From the NCBI RefSeq assembly GCF_000758525.1, contig NZ_CP009241.1:2728001-2792000 (forward strand): a stretch of DNA of 64,000 bases. Direction: 5' to 3'. Source of the stretch: Paenibacillus sp. FSL H7-0357. Lineage in GTDB: Bacteria; Bacillota; Bacilli; Paenibacillales; Paenibacillaceae. The notes under the pieces were generated by a model, which had not been told where the DNA came from, searched no databases, and saw only the letters and a program-made list of their open reading frames with translations. Made by a program: the position numbers and the translations under genes. This document shows positions 26,449 through 34,202 of this stretch, one piece after another; the stretch's first letter is position 1, and each line of letters opens with the position of its first letter.

Positions 26449-26494
26449 AGGCGTTCCGCCACCTGTGTTTATGGGTGAAGGGGCGCCTTTTTTT
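26449..26494 (+). terminator. Terminator of the norspermidine operon
   Basis: An imperfect hairpin AGGCG..CC..CACC / GGGTG..GG..CGCCT is followed by TTTTTTT. Confidence 0.8.
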
Positions 26495-26624
26495 GGTTGC
26501 GGTTAACGGGGGAAGCGGAAGTACTGAATGGTTAAAGCTGTTTTATCTATTGCTCTTAAGCATAGTACTCGCGTAACATCGAGGCATGAAGCCAGCTAGC
26601 TTGAACGTGAAAGGAGTGATCGGC

Positions 26625-26678
26625 ATGAAACGCCGGGCTAATCCATCTACTATTACATTGACGGTGAAGAGGAATTGA
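26625..26678 (+). CDS. Candidate 17-residue small protein or leader peptide
   Basis: ATG 26625 is preceded by AAGGAG at 26611-26616 with 8-base spacing and encodes MKRRANPSTITLTVKRN before TGA. It ends 44 bp before the phosphotransferase ATG. The ribosome site is as good as those of real genes, and the product is basic. It could be a leader peptide for the downstream gene. No homologue is recognised, so chance is possible. Confidence 0.4.
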   Translation: MKRRANPSTITLTVKRN

Positions 26679-26721
26679 TTACTTAATCCAATTGTGAACT
26701 GAAAAGGAGCTGCTGCAACGC

Positions 26722-27705
26722 ATGCTGAAGTTAAAATATTTATTCTCGAATGAAAGTTTGGCGGAGATGCTGCTGGGGAACTGGACATATGATCCGGAGT
26801 CGCTGCATTTGTTCCAGTACTATCGAATCTCCTCCAATGCGATATATCCGTTCAGAAGTGCCGGGAACGGTCAATTCCTGCGGTTTGCCCCGCAGTCGGA
26901 GAAGCTTATAGAGAACTTGCTGGCTGAGCTGGAGTTCATCTCCTACCTGAAGGACTGCGGATATGGCGTGCTGGAGGCCGTTCCCTCCCTGGAAGGAAAG
27001 GAACTGGTAGAAGCGAGGACTCCCTGGGGAGAGTATTATGCTTCTGTCTTCAAGCGTGTACCCGGAGTTCAGCTGCAGGATACCGGCTTAAGCGATCATG
27101 TCATGTTCAGGTATGGCGAGGCCTTGGGCAAGCTGCATCAGCTGTCCAGCACGTATAGCCCTGTACAAATCAAGAGAGGGTCGTACCGCGATGTGCTGGA
27201 CTGGACCGTGGATGTGTTAAAGGCGTTTCCGCAGGAAACGGCGGCTGTGGCGGAAGCTCGGGAGCTTGCCGAGTATTTCAGCAAGCTCCCGGTTACACCA
27301 GCCAATTACGGGCTGATCCATTATGACTTTGAACTGGACAATGTGTTTTATGATGAAGCTAGTGACACCATCAGCGCGATAGATTTTGATGACTGCATGT
27401 ATCACTGGTATGCTATGGATATCGAGCAGTCGCTGGACAGCCTGGTAGAGGAGATTGATCCTGAAGAGTTTGGACTAAAGAAAGAACGCTTTATGGAAGG
27501 GTACCGCAGCCAGTTTAGTCTTCCCGATGACGGACCCTCTATGGCGGCGTGCAGACGGTTCGCCGATTTGTACGGGTATGCCAGAGTTCTGAGGTCCACC
27601 GCTGAACAATGGGAGCATGAGCCGGAATGGCTCACGGGGCTGAGAGGCAGGCTACACCATTCCCTGGTGACCAGATCTGCACGGTTTGGAGAGCGGTTAA
27701 CCTAA
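26722..27705 (+). CDS. Aminoglycoside-phosphotransferase-fold kinase (APH family)
   Basis: This 327-aa soluble kinase-fold protein has AAAGGAG at its ribosome site. Signatures are the catalytic loop YGLIHYDFELDNVFYDE (HxDxxxxN) and the metal-binding AIDFDDCMYHWYAMDI, a DFD variant of DFG. The N-terminal lobe has LAELEFISYLKDCGYGV. The substrate could be a small alcohol such as an amino sugar, choline or homoserine. The family is too broad to be specific. It is monocistronic, behind a possible 17-codon leader ORF. It differs clearly from the other kinase of this fold at 43488. Confidence 0.87.
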   Translation: MLKLKYLFSNESLAEMLLGNWTYDPESLHLFQYYRISSNAIYPFRSAGNGQFLRFAPQSEKLIENLLAELEFISYLKDCGYGVLEAVPSLEGKELVEARTPWGEYYASVFKRVPGVQLQDTGLSDHVMFRYGEALGKLHQLSSTYSPVQIKRGSYRDVLDWTVDVLKAFPQETAAVAEARELAEYFSKLPVTPANYGLIHYDFELDNVFYDEASDTISAIDFDDCMYHWYAMDIEQSLDSLVEEIDPEEFGLKKERFMEGYRSQFSLPDDGPSMAACRRFADLYGYARVLRSTAEQWEHEPEWLTGLRGRLHHSLVTRSARFGERLT

Positions 27706-27737
27706 AGCGTGCAGTGCAATGTGAGCAGTGTGACGTA

Positions 27738-27847
27738 TGTTGATGGATGATGACGGATGTTAATGGATGTTAATGGATGCTAATAGATATTAATGGATTT
27801 TAATGGATGCTAATGGATGTTGATGGATGATGACGGATGTTAATGGA
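27738..27847 (+). repeat. Tandem array, 11 units of 10 bp (consensus TGTTAATGGA)
   Basis: Eleven consecutive 10-bp units occur without indels. Variants are TGTTGATGGA, TGATGACGGA, TGTTAATGGA, TGCTAATAGA, TATTAATGGA and TTTTAATGGA. A 30-bp block at 27738-27767 recurs identically at 27818-27847. The 10-bp period is close to one helical turn, and the array is not in a reading frame. Confidence 0.95.
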
Positions 27848-27911
27848 TGCTACTGCCAGTCTTGAGCGGTAAGTAACTTGTTGCCGTCCCGCCGGACAAC
27901 TCAGAAATTCG

Positions 27912-28099
27912 TAACGGGAATTGCGCCCGCTAAATAGATGATACTACCGGAATCTGAGTAACTAACGGGAATTTCTCCCGCCTTATTTAACCAAATGGCC
28001 CGATTGAGTGGAATGGCTCGAATTAGCGGGAGAAATTCCCGCAAAGGTTTTGAAGAGGATTGTTTATACAACAATACCGGGAGCTTTGCCCGTTATTGT
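27912..28099. repeat. Cluster of four CGGGAATT-n3-CCCG palindrome-like repeats
   Basis: Copies lie at about 27914-27929 (CGGGAATTGCGCCCG), 27966-27980 (CGGGAATTTCTCCCG), 28027-28041 (the inverse of the second, identical over 15 bp) and 28077-28092 (CGGGAGCTTTGCCCG). The last is flanked by CAATA/TATTG arms, making a longer hairpin at 28073-28099. Confidence 0.8.
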
Positions 28100-28167
28100 T
28101 GCTAAGACTGACTTATGATCTTAACAGAAGCTTGCAGTAGAGGAAATCCTGAATTGATAAACCTCAG

Positions 28168-28215
28168 GAAAAAGCGGACCCCGCTTCCACGAAACGTGGA
28201 GCGGAGGCCCGCTTT
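28168..28215 (-). terminator. Terminator of the RCC1/stalk protein gene
   Basis: A long stem pairs AAAGCGG-CCCGCTTCCACG with CGTGGAGCGG-GGCCCGCTTT. Read on the minus strand it is followed by TTTTTCC. It lies 42 bp beyond the stop codon. Confidence 0.88.
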
Positions 28216-28256
28216 CTGCTTTAGATCGGCTATTGGATAAGCTGGGGACTGGAGAT

Positions 28257-29864
28257 CTATTTGTAAGTGATTGCAATCTCCTCTTCCTGCGGCATCCAGT
28301 TGACAGCTGCGCCAAGCTGTTCGCTGATGAAGCGCAGCGGCAGGTAGATCGTTCCGTATACGACAAACGGCGGGGTCTCAAGAGTTACCGTTTTGTTATT
28401 CACGGTCGTAGCCCCTGTAACAGAATTGATCGTGATCGAGATGGCGGGTTTATCGCCAGCGGCGCGGGTAATCGTCACTTTTTTATCCACAGTGGTTGTT
28501 GTACCTCCTGCTTTGCCTGAAGGGACACTCTTCGTATCTTCTTTGTAAGAGACATTGGCCCCCATCTTGTCAAACAATGAACGGAGTGGAATAAAGTTTT
28601 GCCCGCCCCGGGTAATTACACCGTTCGTTAGAGTAACCCTGTCGCCGTTCAAAGATACTGCAATCGGCTTCTGTACGGGAACGGGAGTTTTATAGCTGAA
28701 CTCATACTCACCATACCCCAACTGTCCGTCTTTGTTGACGCCCCAGCCCAAGAGGGCCCCGTCCTTTTTTTGCAAAATAAGATGGCGCTCACCTTCCTGA
28801 ATAGATGTGATATCAGAGGCAAGGAGAGTGAATTTCGCATCCGCTGACATGGAGTCGCCTTCAAGGGAGGCCGTGTAAGCTTTGCCATCTGCAGTCAGGG
28901 CGACGATTGACCGTTCCATGAAGTAGGCACCAGTCACGTTCTTGATGCCTGTAAGGCACACGGGGACTTTCTGCTCATGATAAGTGGTTCCGTCGGACCA
29001 GCCCGTTACGGTGGAACCCCAGAACCATAGGCGTGATTGAGCATCGATGGCCAGCATGGTCCGCGAGTTGCCATGGATCGAGCGGATATCTGTCAATCCG
29101 CTCACCCGAGAAGCGGATAGGACAGACGGAAATGGCTTTCCGGAATCAGCGGAGTCATAGGACTGTATAGGCCAGGTCCAAAGTGTACCATCTTTTTTAA
29201 GCGCATATTGCTGCGTCAGCTGGATGATACCGGTCAAATTCTGGACAGGCTCAAAGGTGGACAGCTCATCGCGGGAGGTCCATACAGTGCCATCTTTTTT
29301 CAGGAAGTTGATACGTTCCCAGCCTTTGTTTCCATCCCATTCATTATAACCATTCACCGCAGCGACATTATCTATGCCGGGAACAGCTGTAAAGAGGGGG
29401 GATTTGTCTTCGTCTGATACTCGGGGAGAGCTGAATACCGCGCCATTTCCATCTATAGCTATGTAACGGCTCCAAAGCGTAGAGAGCTCTGTTAGCTTGG
29501 TCAGTTCCTGCACAGGAGTGACTTCCACCGCCAGAGTCTTAGGGTTGGTCTGCCACCTCCACACGGCATTATCCGTTGTGACGGCCAGTCCTCCGGCCTG
29601 TAGGCCAAACCCATAGGCGGCTTGTACATCCTTCAGCCCCGGAAGCAGAGTAGGCACTGATTTGGTGCCACCCCATATCCAAAGGCTTCCGTCATTTTTA
29701 ATCAGGTATTCTGGTCCATAGGACATAATGCCGGCAGTTGCCTGCACTGTTGCTGCGGCGGTTGTAGCGGCAGTTTCGGCACTCCCGGCAGCGGATGCAT
29801 GTATTGAAGCCGTTGAAGCGGTTAAGCTCAGCAACAAGCATAAAGTCATCGTCCATTTTTTCAC
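28257..29864 (-). CDS. Secreted RCC1-repeat protein with C-terminal stalk domain
   Basis: This 535-aa exported protein starts at GTG 29864, behind a perfect GAGGAGG. It has a signal peptide (WTMTLCLLLSLTASTASIHASAAG). Residues ~50-390 are seven-bladed-propeller RCC1-like repeats with the recurring 'LKxDGTLWxWG' phrase (LIKNDGSLWIWGG, LKKDGTVWTS, ALKKDGTLWTWP, LQKKDGALLGWGVNKDGQLGYG). Residues ~400-535 are a copper-amine-oxidase N-terminal-like 'stalk' domain (PLRSLFDKMGANVSYKEDTKS ... LPLRFISEQLGAAVNWM). That domain is common on Paenibacillus surface proteins and is not an oxidase. The role is unknown, perhaps surface display or protein binding. Confidence 0.88.
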   Translation of the reverse strand: MKKWTMTLCLLLSLTASTASIHASAAGSAETAATTAAATVQATAGIMSYGPEYLIKNDGSLWIWGGTKSVPTLLPGLKDVQAAYGFGLQAGGLAVTTDNAVWRWQTNPKTLAVEVTPVQELTKLTELSTLWSRYIAIDGNGAVFSSPRVSDEDKSPLFTAVPGIDNVAAVNGYNEWDGNKGWERINFLKKDGTVWTSRDELSTFEPVQNLTGIIQLTQQYALKKDGTLWTWPIQSYDSADSGKPFPSVLSASRVSGLTDIRSIHGNSRTMLAIDAQSRLWFWGSTVTGWSDGTTYHEQKVPVCLTGIKNVTGAYFMERSIVALTADGKAYTASLEGDSMSADAKFTLLASDITSIQEGERHLILQKKDGALLGWGVNKDGQLGYGEYEFSYKTPVPVQKPIAVSLNGDRVTLTNGVITRGGQNFIPLRSLFDKMGANVSYKEDTKSVPSGKAGGTTTTVDKKVTITRAAGDKPAISITINSVTGATTVNNKTVTLETPPFVVYGTIYLPLRFISEQLGAAVNWMPQEEEIAITYK

Positions 29865-29895
29865 GGAAATCCTCCTCGATAATTTGCGTAATTGA

Positions 29896-29923
29896 CTTAT
29901 ATAGGAAATAAAACAACCTGTAA
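29896..29923 (-). promoter_or_regulatory. Promoter of the RCC1/stalk protein gene
   Basis: On the minus strand TTACAG (29918-29923), a 16-bp spacer and TATAAG (29896-29901) lie about 33 bp before the GTG start. Confidence 0.55.
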
Positions 29924-30006
29924 GGTTAGACGCAAGGACTGGTAAAAAAGTTTCCTAACCAATCTAATACCGCACATTGCTCGGGAAGAGTAAAGCAATA
30001 TCAATC

Positions 30007-30048
30007 AAAAGGCCGTATCCGCTAAGTCTGAAGCGGATACGGCCTTTT
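30007..30048. terminator. Orphan bidirectional terminator between divergent genes
   Basis: A perfect 17-bp stem AAAAGGCCGTATCCGCT / AGCGGATACGGCCTTTT has an 8-nt loop, with T runs on both strands. Both flanking genes point away from it, so it terminates no known gene. Confidence 0.85.
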
Positions 30049-30087
30049 CTGGAGCTGTGCCTGCAAAAAAAATCACGAATTCATCCG

Positions 30088-30116
30088 TTCACAGAAAGCC
30101 CTCCTGTGATACAATA
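30088..30116 (+). promoter_or_regulatory. Promoter of the deoxynucleoside kinase operon
   Basis: TTCACA (30088-30093), a 16-bp spacer and TACAAT (30110-30115), within the recurring TGTGATACAATA motif. The gene starts 80 bp downstream. Confidence 0.65.
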
Positions 30117-30195
30117 GTTTAGTCTGTTTTTTAAAGGAATAATCACAGCAAGCTTTACCCGGCATTGTCCGTACCTGAGGAGGAAATCAGCGTTA

Positions 30196-30819
30196 ATGAA
30201 ACATGCACCCTTTATAGCAGTGGAAGGCCCGATCGGAGCCGGTAAAACAACACTTGCCACGATGCTGGCCGGTGAATTGCAGCTTCCGGTCATCAAAGAA
30301 ATTGTGGAGGAGAATCCGTTCCTGGACAAGTTCTATCAAAACATGGACGACTGGAGCTTCCAGCTTGAAATGTTCTTTCTCTGCAACCGGTATAAGCAGC
30401 TTGAAGATACCGTGAACGAGTACATCGCTAAGAACAAGCCGGTTATTTCGGATTATCATATTTATAAGAACCTGATCTTTGGCGAGCGGACGCTGAAAGG
30501 CACCAAACGTGACAAATACCGCGAAATCTATCATGTGCTGACCGATGATCTGCCGAAACCGGATATCATTCTTTATATCAGAGCGGATCTTGATACGCTG
30601 CTTACCAGAATCGCCAAGCGCGGCCGCCCGTTCGAAGAGGAGATTGCTCCTGCTTATCTGCAGCAATTAATAGAGGATTACGACGATGCGATGGCTTCTC
30701 TGGCCGTCAGCGAACCGTCAACCGTTATTGTGACCATCGACGGAACCCAGGTAGATTTTGTGGGAAACCAAGAAGACTTTGCCGCAATCGCCGACCACCT
30801 AAAGGAGCTTATGAAATGA
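30196..30819 (+). CDS. dgk: Deoxyguanosine kinase-type deoxynucleoside kinase
   Basis: This 207-aa cytosolic kinase salvages purine deoxynucleosides by ATP-dependent 5'-phosphorylation. AGGAGG precedes the ATG. The P-loop is FIAVEGPIGAGKTTLA. The substrate-site Glu/Arg elements follow the dNK pattern (VIKEIVEENPFLDKFYQNMDDWSFQLEMFFL, ISDYHIYKNLIF). The LID-type RIAKRGRPFEEEI segment is present. It overlaps the next kinase gene by ATGA, as in the B. subtilis dgk-dck operon. Which paralogue prefers which base is assigned by gene order and P-loop type, not proven. Confidence 0.9.
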   Translation: MKHAPFIAVEGPIGAGKTTLATMLAGELQLPVIKEIVEENPFLDKFYQNMDDWSFQLEMFFLCNRYKQLEDTVNEYIAKNKPVISDYHIYKNLIFGERTLKGTKRDKYREIYHVLTDDLPKPDIILYIRADLDTLLTRIAKRGRPFEEEIAPAYLQQLIEDYDDAMASLAVSEPSTVIVTIDGTQVDFVGNQEDFAAIADHLKELMK

Positions 30820-31469
30820 ACCCATACAACATCCCTGATAACGCAATTATCACAGTAGCCGGTACGGTAGGTGTCGGAAAGTCCACACTGACCGGAGCTT
30901 TAGCGAAGCGTCTCAATTTTCAGACTTCGCTGGAACAGGTAGACCACAATCCGTATCTGGAGAAGTTCTACCATGATTTTGAACGATGGAGCTTTCATCT
31001 GCAAATCTACTTCTTGGCCGAACGCTTCAAAGAGCAGAAGAAAATGTTCGAGCTGGGCGGCGGGTTTGTGCAGGACCGTTCTATTTATGAGGACACCGGA
31101 ATTTTTGCCAAAATGCATGCCGATCAGGGCACGATGTCCAAAACGGACTACGAAACATACACCAGCCTGTACGAGGCTATGGTGATGACACCCTATTTCC
31201 CGCATCCTGATGTGCTGATCTATATTGAAGGCAGCCTGCCGTCGATCCTGACCCGCATCAATGAACGTGGCCGCGAGATGGAAATCCAGACAGATGTCTC
31301 CTACTGGGAGCATATGCACGGACGTTATTCGCAGTGGATTGGCGAGTTCAGCGCCTGCCCGGTGCTGCGCCTGAATATTGACGATTATGATGTGAATGAT
31401 GCGGCTTCGATGGCGGAGATTCTGAAGCAGGTAGGGAAGTCGATCCAGCGGGTTCCGGTGGAGAAGTAG
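30816..31469 (+). CDS. dck: Deoxyadenosine/deoxycytidine kinase-type deoxynucleoside kinase
   Basis: This 217-aa partner of the preceding kinase starts at ATG 30816 inside its last codons (ATGA overlap), implying translational coupling. The P-loop is ITVAGTVGVGKSTLTGAL. The dNK motifs are LEQVDHNPYLEKFYHDFERWSFHLQIYFL, the ERS-like VQDRSIYEDTGIFA and the LID RINERGREMEI. It phosphorylates deoxyadenosine and/or deoxycytidine for dNTP salvage. A terminator and then a structured repeat element follow. Confidence 0.9.
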   Translation: MNPYNIPDNAIITVAGTVGVGKSTLTGALAKRLNFQTSLEQVDHNPYLEKFYHDFERWSFHLQIYFLAERFKEQKKMFELGGGFVQDRSIYEDTGIFAKMHADQGTMSKTDYETYTSLYEAMVMTPYFPHPDVLIYIEGSLPSILTRINERGREMEIQTDVSYWEHMHGRYSQWIGEFSACPVLRLNIDDYDVNDAASMAEILKQVGKSIQRVPVEK

Positions 31470-31476
31470 AAGTTGA

Positions 31477-31509
31477 AGGTCAATCGGAGAATCCGGTTGG
31501 CCTTTTTTG
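31477..31509 (+). terminator. Terminator of the dgk-dck operon
   Basis: AAGGTCAATCGG pairs with CCGGTTGGCCTT (a wobble pair in the middle, AGAAT loop), followed by TTTTTT. Confidence 0.82.
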
Positions 31510-31608
31510 AAATAGAAGAATTTATATGCTTCACGCTATAAATTATCCTTCTATTTCTCGCTGAAACGGATACCGTCTTTTTGAGGACGGCGAAGCCGTT
31601 TCCACTTG
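31510..31608 (+). repeat. Structured dispersed repeat, copy 1
   Basis: From 31525 to 31608, 84 bp match 56028-56111 with two substitutions. Two hairpins are visible. The first pairs AAATAGAAG-AATTTATA with TATAAATT-atc-CTTCTATTT (31510-31556). The second nests GAAACGG/CCGTTTC (31563-31602) around CCGTC/GACGG. It is non-coding and sits just after a terminator. Confidence 0.93.
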
Positions 31609-31650
31609 ATGGATAGGAATTAATGCGAGAGGTGCCTGAAGATATCCCCC

Positions 31651-31662
31651 TGTGATACAATA
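31651..31662 (+). promoter_or_regulatory. Promoter -10 region of the aminotransferase gene
   Basis: TGTGATACAATA contains TACAAT (31656-31661). The weak -35 TGCCTG is 17 bp upstream. It is the third occurrence of this 12-bp motif in the window. Confidence 0.55.
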
Positions 31663-31696
31663 ATCTGAAAAGCCGTAATGGATGGAGGAACCTCAC

Positions 31697-32875
31697 TTGA
31701 AATATGACTTTGACAAAGTAATTAACCGCCGCAATACCCGCTCCTACAAATGGGATCAGTCCGAGAAGCTGTTCGGAGACAAGGAGATTCTTCCGCTCTG
31801 GGTAGCGGATATGGACTTCGAGAGCCCGCCTGCCGTGAAAGAAGCGATTCTGCGGCGCGTTCAGGAGGGAATATACGGCTATAGCGTGACGAGTGATTCC
31901 TATAAAGAGGCGATTGCCGGCTGGTACCGCAGACGCCATGACTGGGAGATTCAAAAGGACTGGATCACGGATTCCCCCGGAATCGTTACCTCGCTCAGCC
32001 TGTCGGTGGAGCTGTTCAGCAAGCCGGGAGATCAGGTGATTCTGCAGTCGCCCGTCTACTATCCTTTTTATGATGTGATCCGGATGAATGACCGCAAGGT
32101 GGCCATTAATCCGCTGAAACTCGAAGACGGCCATTATGTTATGGATTATGTCCAACTGGAAGAGCTGATGGCTGGCGGCGCTAAGCTGCTGCTGCTGTGC
32201 AGCCCGCATAATCCGGGAGGCCGGGTGTGGGAGCGGGAAGAACTGCTGCGCCTTGGAGAGCTGTGCCTGCAGTATGGGGTGACGGTGATCTCGGATGAAA
32301 TCCATTGTGATATGGCTTTGCCGGGCCACAAGCATATTCCGTTCGCTTCCTTGTCGGAGGAGCTGTCGAATATTACACTGACCACGCTGGCCGCTACCAA
32401 AACGTTCAATTTGCCGGGCCTGCAGACCTCTTACATCGTAACCTCCAATCCGGAATTGAAGCGGAAATTTGAGTACAAGCTTAAGGCGCTCAGCCTGCAC
32501 ATGTCTCCTTATTTTACACCAGAGGCTGTGGAAGCGGCATATAATGAAGGCGGGGAATGGCTGGATGAACTCATACAGCATATCAGCGGCAATGCGGAAT
32601 ATGCCATCGGCTACCTCGCGGAGCACCTGCCGCAGGTGAAGCCAATGACACCAGAGGCTACTTACCTGCTGTGGATCGATTGCCGCGCACTTGGACTGGA
32701 CGCTGAGGGTCTGAAGAAGCTGATGTACCGTGAAGCCAAAGTGGCATTTAACGAAGGATCAGTCTTTGGTACGGAGGGACAAGGCCATCTGCGGATTAAT
32801 CTGGCTTGCCCGCGTTCCATTCTGGCCGAAGCACTGGAGCGTTTCAGTCAGGCTGCAGCACCTTATGTAAAATAA
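31697..32875 (+). CDS. PatB/MalY-type pyridoxal-phosphate aminotransferase (C-S lyase)
   Basis: This 392-aa fold-type I PLP enzyme starts at TTG 31697, with TGGAGGAA 6 bases upstream. The in-frame ATG 31682 overlaps that site. The start YDFDKVINRRNTRSYKWD matches the PatB/MalY group. The PLP lysine is in TLAATKTFNLPGLQTSY, Asp/Tyr in VISDEIHCDM, and the substrate Arg in GHLRINLACPRS. The group cleaves cystathionine or cysteine conjugates (beta C-S lyase) to pyruvate, ammonia and thiol. It is monocistronic between a repeat element and a strong terminator. The precise substrate is not determinable. Confidence 0.9.
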   Translation: MKYDFDKVINRRNTRSYKWDQSEKLFGDKEILPLWVADMDFESPPAVKEAILRRVQEGIYGYSVTSDSYKEAIAGWYRRRHDWEIQKDWITDSPGIVTSLSLSVELFSKPGDQVILQSPVYYPFYDVIRMNDRKVAINPLKLEDGHYVMDYVQLEELMAGGAKLLLLCSPHNPGGRVWEREELLRLGELCLQYGVTVISDEIHCDMALPGHKHIPFASLSEELSNITLTTLAATKTFNLPGLQTSYIVTSNPELKRKFEYKLKALSLHMSPYFTPEAVEAAYNEGGEWLDELIQHISGNAEYAIGYLAEHLPQVKPMTPEATYLLWIDCRALGLDAEGLKKLMYREAKVAFNEGSVFGTEGQGHLRINLACPRSILAEALERFSQAAAPYVK

Positions 32876-32898
32876 GGGGATTTACGCTGTTACTCATA

Positions 32899-32957
32899 AG
32901 CCCGCCGTATCACTTTTGAACACTGCCATGTTCAGGGGATACGGCGGGCTTTTTTGC
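32899..32957 (+). terminator. Terminator of the aminotransferase gene
   Basis: AGCCCGCCGTATC pairs with GATACGGCGGGCT across a ~24-nt loop, followed by TTTTT. Confidence 0.9.
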
Positions 32958-33068
32958 GCCTGCTGATACTCTTTCATTTTGCACAACGATTTTTCTCTGC
33001 CCGCCTCCCACAGACAGCCTTAGGGGAAATTTAAAGCCTTAGGCAGATCCCATTAACCTGTCCTGGCA

Positions 33069-33097
33069 TTGAGCACTTGGGATACCCGTGTTAAGAT
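33069..33097 (+). promoter_or_regulatory. Promoter of the nucleoside hydrolase gene
   Basis: TTGAGC (33069-33074), a 17-bp spacer and TAAGAT (33092-33097). Confidence 0.55.
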
Positions 33098-33141
33098 GAA
33101 AGCTATGATATGGATACATAATGGGAGTGGAAAAAATAGAG

Positions 33142-34092
33142 ATGAGTAAAACCCGCATAATTATTGATTGTGATACCGGCATTGACGACGCATTGGCCAT
33201 ATTATATGCTCTGCGGACTCCAGATGTGGTTGTGGAAGGAATCACCACTGTATTCGGCAATATTGATGTCGCTCAGGCGGCAGATAATACATTGAGGCTG
33301 CTGGCCTTGGCCAATCCCGGTTATGAGATTCCCGTAGCCCTTGGCGCGTCCCAAGCGCTCGTCCGCGAGTTGGGCGGCTTCTCGACCCATGTGCACGGTG
33401 AGAACGGGATTGGCGGTGTTCAGCTGCCTCCATCGTCTCAGCAGCCGGTGCTGGAAACGTCATCCGAATTTATTGTCCGCCTGGCGGATGAGAATCCCGG
33501 CGAGATTGTACTCGTAACGCTGGGACGGTTGACCAACCTGTCGCTGGCGCTTGATCTGGACCCGGCTCTAACCGGGAAACTCAAGAAAGTAGTCGCCATG
33601 GGCGGTACCGTCTTTAAGCCCGGCAATGTTACAGCAGTTGCGGAAGCAAATCTGTGGGGAGATCCGGAAGCGGCCGACCGTGTATTCACCTCCGGGCTTC
33701 CCGTGCTGATGGTCGGGCTGGATGTTACGCTGAAGACACTCATCACCACAGCGCACCTGGAGCTTCTGAGGCAGTTCGGCAAGGAAGAGAACAAAGCGCT
33801 GATTGACTTCATGGACGAATCCTTGAAGTATTATTTTAATTTCTACCGTGAAGCGAATTATCTGATAGGTGGAGCACCGCTGCATGATCCGCTGGCGCTG
33901 ATGGCCGCGCTGCAGCCGGACCTGCTGACCTGCCGCCAGATGAAGGTCCGCGTGGAGACCCGGGGTGAGCATACCGCCGGAATGGTCGTTGCCGATTTGC
34001 GGGCACAGCCCAAAGCGGGTGAATTCATAGAGGTTGCCGTTGATGTGGATGCGGAACGGGCCGTCGGCGTCTTTTTGAGCGCGTTTATGTGA
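33142..34092 (+). CDS. Inosine/uridine-preferring nucleoside hydrolase
   Basis: This 316-aa enzyme hydrolyses the N-glycosidic bond of ribonucleosides. The calcium-binding signature DCDTGIDDALAILYAL is at the N-terminus. Other IUNH features are GITTVFGNIDVAQAADNTLRLL, the HGENGIGG loop, VAMGGTVFKPGNVTAVAEANLWGDPEAA and the active-site His/Asp in GGAPLHDPLAL. The start is uncertain: ATG 33142 gives a standard MSKTRIIIDCDTG beginning, but GGAG is 14 bases away. GTG 33127 or ATG 33121 would add 5-7 residues. It stands near the deoxynucleoside kinases, which fits nucleoside salvage, but in its own transcript. Confidence 0.92.
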   Translation: MSKTRIIIDCDTGIDDALAILYALRTPDVVVEGITTVFGNIDVAQAADNTLRLLALANPGYEIPVALGASQALVRELGGFSTHVHGENGIGGVQLPPSSQQPVLETSSEFIVRLADENPGEIVLVTLGRLTNLSLALDLDPALTGKLKKVVAMGGTVFKPGNVTAVAEANLWGDPEAADRVFTSGLPVLMVGLDVTLKTLITTAHLELLRQFGKEENKALIDFMDESLKYYFNFYREANYLIGGAPLHDPLALMAALQPDLLTCRQMKVRVETRGEHTAGMVVADLRAQPKAGEFIEVAVDVDAERAVGVFLSAFM

Positions 34093-34202
34093 TAGTTACA
34101 ATCTATTAATTTGCTAAAAATAACTATTTTGGTAAAATGGTAGACGGAACTGAACTAGGTTTGAGAGACTCGACATCCTATCATAGAATGGAGATTTTAT
34201 AC

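Larger units (their letters stand above)
27706..28167. other. Repeat-rich gene-free stretch
   Basis: This 460-bp stretch has no gene. It holds the tandem array at 27738-27847 and then four short palindrome-like CGGGAATT..CCCG copies between 27912 and 28099. Confidence 0.7.
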
